Below, one piece after another: positions 7,062 through 17,096 of a DNA stretch of 40,929 bases. The position numbers were made by a program, and so were the translations under genes. The stretch lies in contig JBBRXJ010000021.1 in the NCBI GenBank assembly GCA_038248505.1, forward strand, positions 1-40,929, written 5' to 3'. This DNA is from JBBRXJ01 sp038248505 (GTDB lineage: Bacteria > Bacteroidota > Bacteroidia > Bacteroidales > JBBRXJ01). Each line of letters begins with the position of its first letter. The first letter of the stretch is position 1. The notes beneath the pieces are model-generated. The model worked only from the letters and a program-made list of their open reading frames with translations, was not told the DNA's origin and did no database searches.

Positions 7062-8384
7062 ATGCTAGGATGTAGTTTAGGAAATCTATTTAAAGTCACC
7101 GTTGGAGGTGGTTCGTATCAGGAAGGATTATTAACTCACATGCAAGGAGTGCCTGCGGGTTATACGTTCACTGAGGAAGAAATTTATGTTGAGTGCATGT
7201 TGCGAAAACCCGGACAGGGCGAGCTAACATCACCACGTCGTGAGGCGGATGTGCCTATTATTTATACTGGCTTAAATGCGGCTGATACGATGCCTGGATT
7301 TAAGAACGAAGGGTATACCAATGGTACACCACTTACTGTTTTATTGCCAAATGTTGATAGACATTTTGAGCATATTGAACAATATCAATTAACCAATCGT
7401 ACACCACGACCAGGACATGCATCGTATGCATCATACATGCGCTATGGTTCGTTTGATGATTCAATTGGAGCTGGTATTTTTAGCGGTCGTTATACATCTA
7501 CTATTGTTGCAGCAGGTGCTGTAGCAAAAAAGATATTGCGCGATCATGGAATTGAAGTTACGGCCTATGTAAAAGAAGCTGCAGGTATTTCAATGACTGC
7601 TATGAAAATAGAAGATATCCGCAAGAAAGCGGCAGCATACCGTCAGTTGAGAAAAGAACACGATCCAATTTATTTAGAAATATTTGGAAAAAAACGTTTT
7701 AAAAACGGAATGCGCTTTTTTGATAAAGCAGCTGTATTGGCTGATCTTGAAAAAATGATTCCAAGTTTTGAAAAAGCAAAATTTGATGAGGCAGCAGTAC
7801 GTGAAAAATATGGCATCAATCCCAAATTGTTTTGTCCAGATTTAGATGCAGCCGATGCAATGTATGCAGAAATTCTTCGAATAATGCAAGAAGGCGATTC
7901 ATCAGGAGGTATTGTTGAGTGTATTGCAACAGGCGTTCCTGCAGGTATTGGTGAGCCAATATTTAATAAGCTTGATGGAGAGCTCGGCCGTATGATGAGT
8001 ATTGGAACTGTAAAGGCAGTAGAAATTGGCTGTGGTATGAAAGCAGCTACCATGAAAGGATCGGAGTGTAATGATGCTATTCGCGTGGAAAATGGCAAAG
8101 TTAAATTTTTGTCAAATCAAGCAGGTGGTATTACCGGTGGTTTAACAACCGGACAAGATATTGTTGTGAGAGTAGCTGTAAAACCTACTCCAACTATTGC
8201 TTTGCCTCAGTTAACTATTGATAAAGTAAGTTTAGAAAATAAGGATATGGCAGCAGTGACACGTCGCGACCCAACGATTGTAGCACGTATGTGGCCTATT
8301 GTTGAAGCATATACAGCTATTGTATTACTTGATAATTATATGCAATATCAAGCACAATTAGCTATGCGACCAAAAGTAAAATAA
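7062..8384 (+). CDS. aroC: Chorismate synthase, atypical
   Basis: 440 residues, longer than the usual 350-400. Recognisable family segments are the N-terminal MLGCSLGNLFKVT, RPGHASY (116-122), an AGAVAKKIL helix (151-159), GDSSGGIVE, VPAGIGEPIF and TRRDPTIVAR. It makes chorismate from EPSP with reduced FMN. The first signature is abnormal: the usual GESHG is GGSYQ (16-20), so the conserved His is Tyr19, and RPGHAD has become RPGHAS. The canonical RGGGRSSARET segment reads GAGIFSGRYTS. An extra stretch around 165-235 accounts for the length. The aroA neighbour supports the role; the replaced residues leave activity open. Confidence 0.8.
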   Translation: MLGCSLGNLFKVTVGGGSYQEGLLTHMQGVPAGYTFTEEEIYVECMLRKPGQGELTSPRREADVPIIYTGLNAADTMPGFKNEGYTNGTPLTVLLPNVDRHFEHIEQYQLTNRTPRPGHASYASYMRYGSFDDSIGAGIFSGRYTSTIVAAGAVAKKILRDHGIEVTAYVKEAAGISMTAMKIEDIRKKAAAYRQLRKEHDPIYLEIFGKKRFKNGMRFFDKAAVLADLEKMIPSFEKAKFDEAAVREKYGINPKLFCPDLDAADAMYAEILRIMQEGDSSGGIVECIATGVPAGIGEPIFNKLDGELGRMMSIGTVKAVEIGCGMKAATMKGSECNDAIRVENGKVKFLSNQAGGITGGLTTGQDIVVRVAVKPTPTIALPQLTIDKVSLENKDMAAVTRRDPTIVARMWPIVEAYTAIVLLDNYMQYQAQLAMRPKVK

Positions 8385-8394
8385 ATTAAATAGG

Positions 8395-8460
8395 GCATAA
8401 GAAATATTAGGCAAAAAATAACCTAATGCTATTGTATATAGCACTTCCATTTTCTTATGC
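8395..8460 (+). terminator. Branched (three-way-junction) stem structure after aroC
   Basis: An outer stem GCATAAGAAA (8395-8404) pairs perfectly with TTTCTTATGC (8451-8460). Inside sit two side-by-side hairpins: ATTAGG/CCTAAT at 8406-8411 and 8422-8427, and GCTAT/ATAGC at 8428-8432 and 8438-8442. A T-run follows at 8462-8468. It is most simply the aroC terminator, but the branched form is more elaborate than needed and could be a structured RNA or small repeat element. Confidence 0.5.
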
Positions 8461-8507
8461 TCTTTTTTGATTTCTTAATTTAAAGAATAATACACTTTTT
8501 TACAAAT

Positions 8508-8867
8508 ATGAGTTCAAGAACCTTTTTTAATTACATGGTAATGGTGATTACCATTCTTACCGTTAACTTACTGACGGGAGCTATTAGTGATTACCTTATG
8601 CATTATAAAGGGATTACTTCGCCATATAAATTTACGGCTATAGGGATGCTCGTAATTGTTGCAATTTTATTTCCGGCTTTTAAATTTATGGATGGATTAG
8701 TAAGAAACATGACACATACGATTATAAAAAAAGGGAAGCATGTATTCGGTAAAATGATAGGAACCATTTTAATTTTTATTCTTTTGCTTTTTATTCTTTT
8801 TTGCTTTTATGCAAAAATTTGGTATAACAAGGAAGTGCTAAAGGATATATTTACTATTTTTAGGTAG
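8508..8867 (+). CDS. Small membrane protein, function unknown
   Basis: 119 residues with three predicted membrane segments at about 8-28, 43-62 and 84-106. A basic loop (HTIIKKGKHVFGK) precedes the last one. No conserved domain was recognised. It is followed after 27 bp by a second small membrane protein on the same strand, so the two are probably co-transcribed. The start is the first ATG of the frame. Confidence 0.6.
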   Translation: MSSRTFFNYMVMVITILTVNLLTGAISDYLMHYKGITSPYKFTAIGMLVIVAILFPAFKFMDGLVRNMTHTIIKKGKHVFGKMIGTILIFILLLFILFCFYAKIWYNKEVLKDIFTIFR

Positions 8868-8894
8868 TTAGAGTATAAACCTATAAACGAAACT

Positions 8895-9095
8895 ATGAAC
8901 ACATTTAAAAAAACAATTGCCTATGTTCTCGTCGGCCTCGTCGTATGTATCTGTATAATTGCTTTATTAGGTATATGGGATGTAATAGATTTGCAGAAAG
9001 TTATGGCTCGAAGTTTTTCTTCACTTTTTGTGATTTTTACTTCTGCGCTGGTTATTCTTTTTATTATTGGAATATTGCTAAAGGATAAAGAGTAA
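8895..9095 (+). CDS. Small two-TM membrane protein, function unknown
   Basis: 66 residues, with hydrophobic segments at about 8-27 and 41-62 and a charged C-terminus (LLKDKE). No family recognised. It sits between another small membrane protein and the kup gene. Confidence 0.5.
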   Translation: MNTFKKTIAYVLVGLVVCICIIALLGIWDVIDLQKVMARSFSSLFVIFTSALVILFIIGILLKDKE

Positions 9096-9120
9096 AAGAA
9101 CAAGCAAGCAAATTATTATA

Positions 9121-9128
9121 TAATTTTG
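9121..9128 (+). promoter_or_regulatory. -7 box TAATTTTG upstream of kup
   Basis: TAATTTTG fits the Bacteroidota TAnnTTTG consensus and lies 36 bp before the kup start codon. No -33 element was found at the usual distance. Confidence 0.45.
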
Positions 9129-9164
9129 TGGGGTTTTATCCAATTAAGTGGACAAAACAAATGA

Positions 9165-11110
9165 ATGGGTAATGATCATAACAGCAGGGGCTTAAATAAG
9201 TTAACAGCAACGGGGTTAATAATAACCTTGGGTATTGTTTACGGAGATATTGGCACTTCCCCTTTATATGTTGTAAAAGCTTTACTATCTGGCTTTACGG
9301 TTATTCGAGAAGATCTTATACTTGGAGCTTTGTCATGTGTAATCTGGACGCTGACACTCCAAACAACTGTTAAATATATTATTATAACCCTTCGTGCCGA
9401 TAATAAAGGAGAAGGGGGCATTTAGCACTCTTTGCTTTAATTCGTCGTAAGGCAGGATGGGCCTATATATTTGCAATTGTAGGAGGCGCAACCCTATTAG
9501 CCGACGGAGTTATTACCCCATCAATTACAATCACTTCTGCTATTGAGGGTTTGCAGATAATAAATCCTCATATACCTGTTATACCTATTGTAATAATTAT
9601 TATTACTGCTCTTTTTACAGTTCAGCAGTTTGGCACAAAACTTTTAGGAGAATCTTTCGGGCCAATAATGTTCATTTGGTTTTCGATGTTGGGAATTTTA
9701 GGAATCTCTCAAATTGTACATTTCCCTGCAATAATTAAATCGATAAATCCCTATTATGCTTACAATCTTCTGATGCATCATAAAGGTGGTTTTATACTTC
9801 TCGGCGCGGTGTTTCTCGCAACTACGGGAGCTGAAGCTTTATATTCAGATTTAGGACATTGCGGTATTCGTAATACTCGTATTTCATGGATTTTTGTGAA
9901 ACTTGCTCTAATTCTAAATTATATGGGACAAGGCGCATGGGTTCTAACACATACGTCTGAAATTACCAACGAGGTGAATCCATTTTTCTCCATAATGCCA
10001 CCATGGTTTATTGTTCCTGGGGTATTACTTGCTACAGCGGCAGCAGTAATTGCAAGTCAGGCATTGATTAGTGGCTCATTCACGCTTGTTAGTGAAGCTA
10101 TTTCCTTAAATTTTTGGCCCAAATTAAAGATGAGTTACCCTACATATATTAAGGGACAAGTATATATTTCAAGTATTAATTGGCTCCTTTGGATATCCTG
10201 TATTTTTGTAGTACTGTATTTTGAGGAATCGTCAAACATGGAAGCAGCTTATGGTTTGTCCATTAGCATTACTATGATAATGACCACGATTTTACTCTCA
10301 ATCTATCTATATAAAAGAATATCTCTCGCATTTATTATTCCTTTTGTTGCAATGTATATTGTTATTGAAGGAGCTTTTCTTATTGCCAATCTTTATAAAT
10401 TTGCTAATGGTGGCTGGGTTACTATTTTAATGGCATTTATTATTATTCTTGTAATGTATGCTTGGTACATGGGGCGCAAAATAAAGAACAGTTTTGTAAG
10501 TTTTGTAAAAGTTGCGGACTATGTTGAGATTATTAAGAGTTTAGCCAAAGATGAATCAGTTCCAAAGTTTGCCACAAATTTGGTATATCTTACAAAAGCA
10601 AATCGTTCTGCTGAAATGGAATCAAAAATTATTTATTCCATCATCAGTAAACAACCAAAAAGAGCCGATGTATATTGGTTTATTCATGTTGATATACTTG
10701 ATGATCCAGATACTTTTGAATATAAAGTAGTACAGATTGAACCAGGTGTAATTATTAAAGTAGAGTTTCGCTTAGGTTTTAAAGTGGAGCCACGTATAAA
10801 TTTATATTTCCGCCAAGTACTTGAAGAGCTTTCATTGAACCGTGAGGTGGATGTGCTCAGCCGCTATGAATCATTACGCCAGTATAGCATTACAGCAGAT
10901 TTTATGTTTATCCTAATAGATCGTATTCCAAATTATGATTTTGATTTAAACCTTCATCAAAAATTTGTTTTGAATTTGAATGACGTTATTCGAAATTTCG
11001 GTATTACTGAGGTAAAGGCGCTCGGATTAGATACCAGTAATGTAATTATTGAAAAAGTTCCGCTAACAATAATTCAGGATTTTGATAGCCGAATGAAGCG
11101 TGTGGATTAA
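9165..11110 (+). pseudogene. kup: KUP-family potassium uptake permease, split by a one-base frameshift
   Basis: Two frames together make one Kup transporter of about 648 residues, normal family length. The first 86 residues hold GIVYGDIGTSPLYV and end at ADNKGEGGI with TAG 9423-9425. The family sequence resumes in the -1 frame as LALFALIRRKAGW and GGATLLADGVITPS and runs to 11110 through the remaining membrane segments and the cytosolic C-terminal domain. One T missing from the ATTTAG stretch at 9420-9424 explains it. A run of five G just upstream could in principle allow slippage. As written, no functional permease would be made: the first fragment has only about two membrane segments. Real loss, sequencing error and recoding are all possible. 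Confidence 0.85.
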
Positions 11111-11168
11111 TAAAGACTATGTTCTCAGCAGTTTTTATCTGATAGTAAAATATTCGGACAATACCTTA

Positions 11169-12053
11169 TCAACTCAACTTTGAGTAATTTTTTTGACTAC
11201 GATTAAGTTCAGGTTTATTTCTTACTAATACATATCCCCCCAATTCGGCCCCAAGAATTTCAGACACAATGGAGCATTTTATCATTAGTAAAAAGAATAT
11301 ATTTTTATTCTCGTTGCCCCAAAGTCCTTCAAAATTGCCTTGTCCTTTGGATATTATTACATCCGCCTTTTCATATATCGCTTTAAATTCATTTGAACAA
11401 TGCTGCAGGAGAATAGTTGGCCCATCATAACCTGTACTAATTACTTTAGCCAATTCATTTATACCAACCATGTTTGCGTCTTCTATTGTAACGTCGTTTA
11501 ATATTGCACTATTTCGCACACTAAAAGTTACGGATGGGTGATTTATTGTTTCAATTAAAAGGCGATCCATTACTATCTCGCCAGCATTATCGCCTAAATA
11601 TAGAATGTTTTTGGTTTCTCTTATTTTTTCTATTAATTCTTTTGAATCATTGATGGCATAATCTTCACTCAAAACCTTTTCAATGGTTGCGCTAATATTA
11701 AAATTAGGATTTGCTCCGAAATCAATAATATTACCCGCTATTGCAAAACGAAAAGCAGTTTGTATTGGAACACTAGATTTTAAAACCTGCTCACGTAAAT
11801 TCGAAAGACGACTAAGAAGCAGTTGATTATATTCTATTTTTATTTCTTTATACGGATCTCGTATTCCTGTATACTTAAAAATAATCTTCTGCATTTCCAA
11901 TGCAATTTCGGGCGCAATAGTATGATCGGGTATATTTGCTAAAAAGCTTATAAATTCATGGGTTGCATTACTCTGTTTTTCTTTTTCAGGCAAATACTCA
12001 TTCAGATGTCGCTCAAACAAGCGTAGCTGACAAAACACACATTGGCTATGCAT
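11169..12053 (-). CDS. DUF89/ARMT1-family damage-control phosphatase
   Basis: 294 residues. The N-terminal CVFC pair is typical of the prokaryotic subgroup. NIIDFGAN, LGDNAGEIVMD and ISKGQGNFEGL are the metal- and phosphate-binding motifs of the DUF89 fold. Characterised relatives are metal-dependent phosphatases that remove damaged or over-accumulated phosphometabolites. The specific substrate cannot be told. Its start is 3 bp downstream of the DPP III stop on the same strand, so the two are probably co-transcribed. Confidence 0.85.
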   Translation of the reverse strand: MHSQCVFCQLRLFERHLNEYLPEKEKQSNATHEFISFLANIPDHTIAPEIALEMQKIIFKYTGIRDPYKEIKIEYNQLLLSRLSNLREQVLKSSVPIQTAFRFAIAGNIIDFGANPNFNISATIEKVLSEDYAINDSKELIEKIRETKNILYLGDNAGEIVMDRLLIETINHPSVTFSVRNSAILNDVTIEDANMVGINELAKVISTGYDGPTILLQHCSNEFKAIYEKADVIISKGQGNFEGLWGNENKNIFFLLMIKCSIVSEILGAELGGYVLVRNKPELNRSQKNYSKLS

Positions 12054-12056
12054 AAT

Positions 12057-14105
12057 CTAATTATAATTGGGCAGATATGAATATTCTTTCGAATACCGCA
12101 TCATCTGATTTGCATACGACTCATCATAACGTAAGTTCACATCAATTATTTTTCCTTCTTTAATTACAGGCACTAATATTGGATTTATAAAGCCACTATA
12201 TGGTGCAAGATTTAACTTTTTATAGCGTTCTAAAATCTCAGCATGAATTTTCTGATCAACTTTTATGCCGTAGGTTTCAATTAGAATTTTAGCAGCATCG
12301 TAATCCCCTTCTGATTTTATGCGTTGAATTTTAGCCAGAAGTTGACCGAATAAGTCACGTAGTTTGGTATAATCATTAACCCGTGTGTAGGTATTTCCAT
12401 TTTCAGAAAATAATTCAATAACATTATCTTTACGTCCCTTTTCAAAAGCCCATTTAGCAATTAATTGACGATTACGCATGTGTGCTTCCTCTATGTCTTT
12501 ACCTAGTTCAATTCGAGTAAGCTGAGTAAGCAATCCTCCTCTAATATAGGAGTCGTACTCTGTTTTTCCAGCTTCCATATTTGGTAGTAATCCCAGCTCA
12601 ACAATTTTTGCATCCATCCCATAATATAATGCAAATAAATCGGCACGTGCTTCTTCAAGAGTACTATGATAATTTTTTAGCGCATCTTGCTTCACCCCAG
12701 GCAAAAGTTGTCCGGATCCATGACCAAGACATTCATGCAAATCAACATGTAAATCAGTAACTGCTGAAGCATATTTTTTTGCTCGTTCTTTTTCTTCTGT
12801 TGAGAAAACAAATTCATCTAAAGTGCCATCGCTTAATGATACCATATTATAAGCGTGCATAATATTACTAATGGTAACTGATTTTGAACCATGCGATTTT
12901 CGTATCCATTCATTATTAGGTAAGTTAATACCAATGGGTGTTGATGGATAGCAATCCCCGCCAAGCTGAACCATGGTAACAACTTTAGCGCTTATCCCTT
13001 TTACTTCTTTCTTCTTAAAACGCACATCAACTGGGCTATTATCTTCAAACCATTGAGCATTTTGACTTAGTGCTTTTGTACGTTTACTAGCCTCCTCATC
13101 TCTAAAATTTACCACCGACTCCCAACTGCCTTTGAGTCCAATAGGATCACTATATACTTCAATAAATCCATTCACAAAATCAACCTGCGAGGTAGTATCT
13201 TGTAACCATGAAATATTGTAATCATCCCACTGTACAAGATCGCCACTCTTATAGACTTGAATTAACTTTTTAATAATTATTTTTTGGTGTTCATTCTCTG
13301 CTACATCTTTTGCGAGTGTAAGCCAGTAGATAATCTTCTCAATTGCACGGCCGTACATCCCATTTTCATTCCAAGATTTTTCTGAAATCGTACCATTTTC
13401 TTTTATGAGTTTTGATAAATGTCCAATCTCTACCGGGCTTATATCATTAGGTTTTTTAAGTGCATCGTAAAATTTCTCAGCTTCATCATCGTTAATATTT
13501 TCATAAAAATTGCTTGCTGAACCTGATATTAAACCCTTAGTAGGATCGAGATTGACACGCTTCTCGGCAATAGAAGAATTATACATAATCGGAATTATAC
13601 GCTCTGCAAGCATTTCTGTTGTCTCATTATTTTCCAATGGGAAGCTACCTTCGCTAGTTTCTGCTATTAATTTCTTGAAATACTCAGCTGAAAATTCAGG
13701 AAAAAACTTATCGGTTGAATAATGATGATGAATACCACTCGAAAACCATACACGCTTAAGATATACCTCAAAACTTTTAAATTCAGTAGTTTCGCGATCC
13801 CCTTTGTAATTCTGAAAAATATTTTCAAGATTTCGGCGTATTGTTAGGTTGTGCTTGTAATGCTGATCAAATAGTATATCACGGCCACATAAAGCAGCTT
13901 CACTTAGATAGTATAAAAGTTTCTTTTGTTGCAAATTTAGTACTTCAAAACCTGGAATAGAATATCTAAGTATTTTTATATCAGCAAATTGCTCCGCTTT
14001 ATACTGAAAAGGATCTAAAGTGTCGCTTTGACTCTCGTTGCTTTTTTTACTGCATGAAATAGCAAAAATTGAAATCATAAACAATAGGATTAATGGCATT
14101 TTCAT
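12057..14105 (-). CDS. Dipeptidyl-peptidase III-like M49 metallopeptidase, lipoprotein
   Basis: 682 residues from ATG 14105; a TTG nine bases upstream in frame is less likely. A signal peptide ends in the lipobox FAISC (Cys18), so the protein should be lipid-anchored in the envelope. HECLGH (457-462) is the M49 HExxxH zinc motif, and EEARAD about 25 residues later supplies the third ligand. GGDCYPSTPIG and the C-terminal lid also fit. It removes dipeptides from short peptides. Bacterial members are sometimes mislabelled dihydrofolate reductase. Confidence 0.88.
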   Translation of the reverse strand: MKMPLILLFMISIFAISCSKKSNESQSDTLDPFQYKAEQFADIKILRYSIPGFEVLNLQQKKLLYYLSEAALCGRDILFDQHYKHNLTIRRNLENIFQNYKGDRETTEFKSFEVYLKRVWFSSGIHHHYSTDKFFPEFSAEYFKKLIAETSEGSFPLENNETTEMLAERIIPIMYNSSIAEKRVNLDPTKGLISGSASNFYENINDDEAEKFYDALKKPNDISPVEIGHLSKLIKENGTISEKSWNENGMYGRAIEKIIYWLTLAKDVAENEHQKIIIKKLIQVYKSGDLVQWDDYNISWLQDTTSQVDFVNGFIEVYSDPIGLKGSWESVVNFRDEEASKRTKALSQNAQWFEDNSPVDVRFKKKEVKGISAKVVTMVQLGGDCYPSTPIGINLPNNEWIRKSHGSKSVTISNIMHAYNMVSLSDGTLDEFVFSTEEKERAKKYASAVTDLHVDLHECLGHGSGQLLPGVKQDALKNYHSTLEEARADLFALYYGMDAKIVELGLLPNMEAGKTEYDSYIRGGLLTQLTRIELGKDIEEAHMRNRQLIAKWAFEKGRKDNVIELFSENGNTYTRVNDYTKLRDLFGQLLAKIQRIKSEGDYDAAKILIETYGIKVDQKIHAEILERYKKLNLAPYSGFINPILVPVIKEGKIIDVNLRYDESYANQMMRYSKEYSYLPNYN

Positions 14106-14216
14106 AAAATTCAAATTATAAAGTAAAGATATTAAAAAAGAATAAATTGATGGTTCAAATTTTTTTTTAAGATTAATTTATTATAATCGTTTTTTATAGT
14201 TATTTTTATCAAAATA

Positions 14217-14429
14217 ATGAAGACATTACTATTAAACATATTCAACTTCTATTATGATGGCTTTCGTCGCATGCAACTTGGCAAAAAGTTATGGCTAATC
14301 ATATTTATCAAACTGTTTATTATGTTTGCTATTCTTAAATTATTTTTTTTTCCTGACCTATTAAGAAGAAATTTCAAGACAGATATTGAAAGGGCCGATT
14401 ATGTTATTGAACAATTAACAAAAAATTAG
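14217..14429 (+). CDS. DUF4492 protein, cytochrome bd-associated
   Basis: 70 residues: FNFYYDGFRRMQLGKKLW, then one membrane segment (about 28-45, IIFIKLFIMFAILKLFFF) and a short soluble tail. I recognise DUF4492, a small Bacteroidota family encoded just before cydA. It ends one base before cydA starts, so it belongs to the oxidase operon. A role in assembly or stability of the bd oxidase is inference. Confidence 0.8.
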   Translation: MKTLLLNIFNFYYDGFRRMQLGKKLWLIIFIKLFIMFAILKLFFFPDLLRRNFKTDIERADYVIEQLTKN

Positions 14430-14430
14430 A

Positions 14431-15960
14431 ATGAATATTTCAGATCTCTCATTGGTTGAATGGTCACGAGCGCAGTTTGCATTAACCGCAATGTACCATT
14501 GGATATTTGTACCATTAACGCTTGGTTTGTCTTTTATAGTGGCTTTCATGGAAACTTTATATATTCGAACGGGAAATCCCGAATGGAAGCGAATCACAAA
14601 ATTTTGGATGACTTTATTTGGCATTAACTTTGCCATTGGAGTGGCTACTGGTATTATTTTGGAGTTTGAGTTTGGTACCAATTGGTCCTCTTATAGTTGG
14701 TTTGTTGGTGATATATTTGGAGCTCCATTAGCTATTGAAGGAATATTTGCATTTTTCTTAGAATCAACATTTATTGCAGTAATGTTCTTTGGATGGGATC
14801 GGGTTAGTAAACGTTTTCATTTAATGTCAACATGGTTGGTTGCCATTGGGGCTAATCTCTCGGCATTATGGATTCTTATTGCCAATGCGTGGATGCAAAA
14901 TCCAGTAGGCATGAAATTTAATCCAGATAGTGCACGAAATGAGATGGTAAATTTTTGGGATATTGCACTTTCACCAACTGCAGTAAATAAGTTTCTACAT
15001 ACCATTACAAGTGCTTATGTTTTAGCAAGTATTTTTGTTATCGGAATATGTGCATGGTATATGCTGCGAAAGCGTGATAATCGCTTAGCACGCCGCAGTA
15101 TGCTTATTGCGGGTATATTTGGATTCTTAGCTTCTGTATTTTTGGCTTTTACTGGTGATAATTCAGCTCGTGATATTGCTCAACAACAACCAATGAAATT
15201 AGCTGCCGTTGAAGGATTATATGAAGGAGGAAATGGCGTAGGCCTTGTGGTTTTTGGTATTCATAATCCTAATAAACGCTATGATAACAACGAAGATCCT
15301 TTTATTTTTCAAATGCAGATACCTAAACTATTATCTTTACTAACGAATCACGACCCCAATTCATTTGTGCCAGGGGTAAAGGATTTAATTAATGGAGATG
15401 AACAAAATGGATTGGTTCCACTTGCGGATAAAATATTACGTGGTAAATTAGCTATTGATGCCTTACGAAATTATAAGTTAGCATCGAAATCAAATAATGA
15501 GAAATTAAAAAGAGCTGCTGAAATCACTTTAAAAGATAATTTTAAATTTTTTGGTTATGGTTATCTTAACTCTCCCAATGACATCATACCCAATGTGCCT
15601 CTTGTTTTTTATAGCTTTCATTTAATGGTTGGTCTTGGCTTTTATTTTCTCCTGTTTTTTGGTATAACTTTATTTCTTTTGTTTCGTTCGGAAGCAGAAA
15701 AGTATAAAGTATATTTAATGTTAGCCATATTCACTATTCCTTTAGCATATTTGGCAAGTATGTTGGGTTGGATTGTTGCCGAAGTTGGCCGCCAACCTTG
15801 GGTTATTCAAGACTTAATGCCAACAGTTGCCGCCGTTTCACATATTGATGCCAGCGCAGTACAAATAACTTTTTGGATGTTTGCTACATTGTTTACAGCT
15901 CTTTTATTTGCAGAAATTGGAATAATGATTCGACAAATAAAAATCGGTCCTAAAGAATAA
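14431..15960 (+). CDS. cydA: Cytochrome bd quinol oxidase subunit I
   Basis: 509 residues, multi-spanning. RAQFALTAMYHWIFVPLTLG carries the N-terminal haem-ligand histidine. FGINFAIGVATGI, LEFEFGTNW and APLAIEGIFAFFLESTFIAV follow, and GWIVAEVGRQPWVI is the late conserved motif. The Q-loop (about residues 250-350) is of moderate length. Subunit I binds the three haems and oxidises quinol at the inner membrane. It lies between DUF4492 and cydB in a compact operon. Confidence 0.96.
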   Translation: MNISDLSLVEWSRAQFALTAMYHWIFVPLTLGLSFIVAFMETLYIRTGNPEWKRITKFWMTLFGINFAIGVATGIILEFEFGTNWSSYSWFVGDIFGAPLAIEGIFAFFLESTFIAVMFFGWDRVSKRFHLMSTWLVAIGANLSALWILIANAWMQNPVGMKFNPDSARNEMVNFWDIALSPTAVNKFLHTITSAYVLASIFVIGICAWYMLRKRDNRLARRSMLIAGIFGFLASVFLAFTGDNSARDIAQQQPMKLAAVEGLYEGGNGVGLVVFGIHNPNKRYDNNEDPFIFQMQIPKLLSLLTNHDPNSFVPGVKDLINGDEQNGLVPLADKILRGKLAIDALRNYKLASKSNNEKLKRAAEITLKDNFKFFGYGYLNSPNDIIPNVPLVFYSFHLMVGLGFYFLLFFGITLFLLFRSEAEKYKVYLMLAIFTIPLAYLASMLGWIVAEVGRQPWVIQDLMPTVAAVSHIDASAVQITFWMFATLFTALLFAEIGIMIRQIKIGPKE

Positions 15961-15976
15961 TTTTAATATAGCTAAT

Positions 15977-17092
15977 ATGACAATTACATTTTATCAGCAT
16001 TATTGGTGGATTTTGGTTTCACTGCTCGGGGCAGCTTTAGTAGTACTACTATTTGTGCAAGGTGGGCAATCATTTATTTATAGTTTAGGAAAAGACCATA
16101 AAGATCGAACGGTGTTATTAACTCTTTTTGGTCGTAAATGGGAGCTAACATTTACAACATTAGTTGTTTTTGGTGGTGCTTTTTTTGCATCGTTTCCTTT
16201 GTTCTATTCAACTAGTTTTGGTGGAGCTTATTGGGTGTGGATTTGTATTTTATTTTCGTTTATTATTCAAGCGGTATCATATGAATATCGATCCAAACCG
16301 AATAATGTACTTGGCCAAAAAACATTCGATCTTTTTTTGTTTATAAATGGCACATTTAGTCCATTTTTGCTAGGTGTTGCAGTTGCAACTTTTTTTACTG
16401 GTTCAGCATTTCATCTTAATGATATGAATAATGTTACATGGGATAGTTCGCTTCGTGGACTTGAAGCACTTGCTAATTGGCGTAATTTATTACTTGGTTT
16501 TTCTGTTGCTTTTTTAGCCCGAATATTAGCTCTTCTTTATCTTGTTAATAATACTACACCTGATGAAAAAAGCCAAGCTATTCGAAAGAAAGTTTTTTTT
16601 AATAGCATACTATTCTTAGTCGCATTTTTACCTTTTCTTTTAAATTTAGTTTTTTTTCAATCTGGGTTCCGTTTTAATGGTTCTATAATTGTTGAGGAAA
16701 AAACGATATACCTTAATAACTTAATTGATATGTGGTATATTGCTGTTTTACTATTATCTGGTATAGTGTTAGTATTAATTGGTATTATCATAACTTGGAT
16801 TGACTATTCACGAATAGGTTTTTGGTTTACTGCTCCTGGGGTTTTACTAACCGTCTTCTCACTTCTTCTATTAGCCGGATTTAAAAATACATGCTATTAT
16901 CCTTCTATTTCTGATGTTCAGAGTTCGTTGCATTTAATAAACTCTTCTTCTAGTTTATATACCTTAAAAATAATGTCAATTGTTTCTTTATTCATACCTA
17001 TTGTAATAGCATACATTTATTTTGCATGGCGCTCGATTAACAAAATTAATATTAGCAAAGACGAAATGAATTCAGCCGAACATAAATACTAA
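15977..17092 (+). CDS. cydB: Cytochrome bd quinol oxidase subunit II
   Basis: 371 residues with about eight membrane segments. YQHYWWILVSLLGAALVVLLFVQGGQ is the usual start of subunit II, though the Bacteroidota type is diverged. Other family features are VLLTLFGRKWELTFTTLVVF and YEYRSKPNN. The gene follows cydA by 16 bp and is needed for the heterodimeric oxidase that gives microaerobic respiration. Confidence 0.93.
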   Translation: MTITFYQHYWWILVSLLGAALVVLLFVQGGQSFIYSLGKDHKDRTVLLTLFGRKWELTFTTLVVFGGAFFASFPLFYSTSFGGAYWVWICILFSFIIQAVSYEYRSKPNNVLGQKTFDLFLFINGTFSPFLLGVAVATFFTGSAFHLNDMNNVTWDSSLRGLEALANWRNLLLGFSVAFLARILALLYLVNNTTPDEKSQAIRKKVFFNSILFLVAFLPFLLNLVFFQSGFRFNGSIIVEEKTIYLNNLIDMWYIAVLLLSGIVLVLIGIIITWIDYSRIGFWFTAPGVLLTVFSLLLLAGFKNTCYYPSISDVQSSLHLINSSSSLYTLKIMSIVSLFIPIVIAYIYFAWRSINKINISKDEMNSAEHKY

Positions 17093-17096
17093 AACT

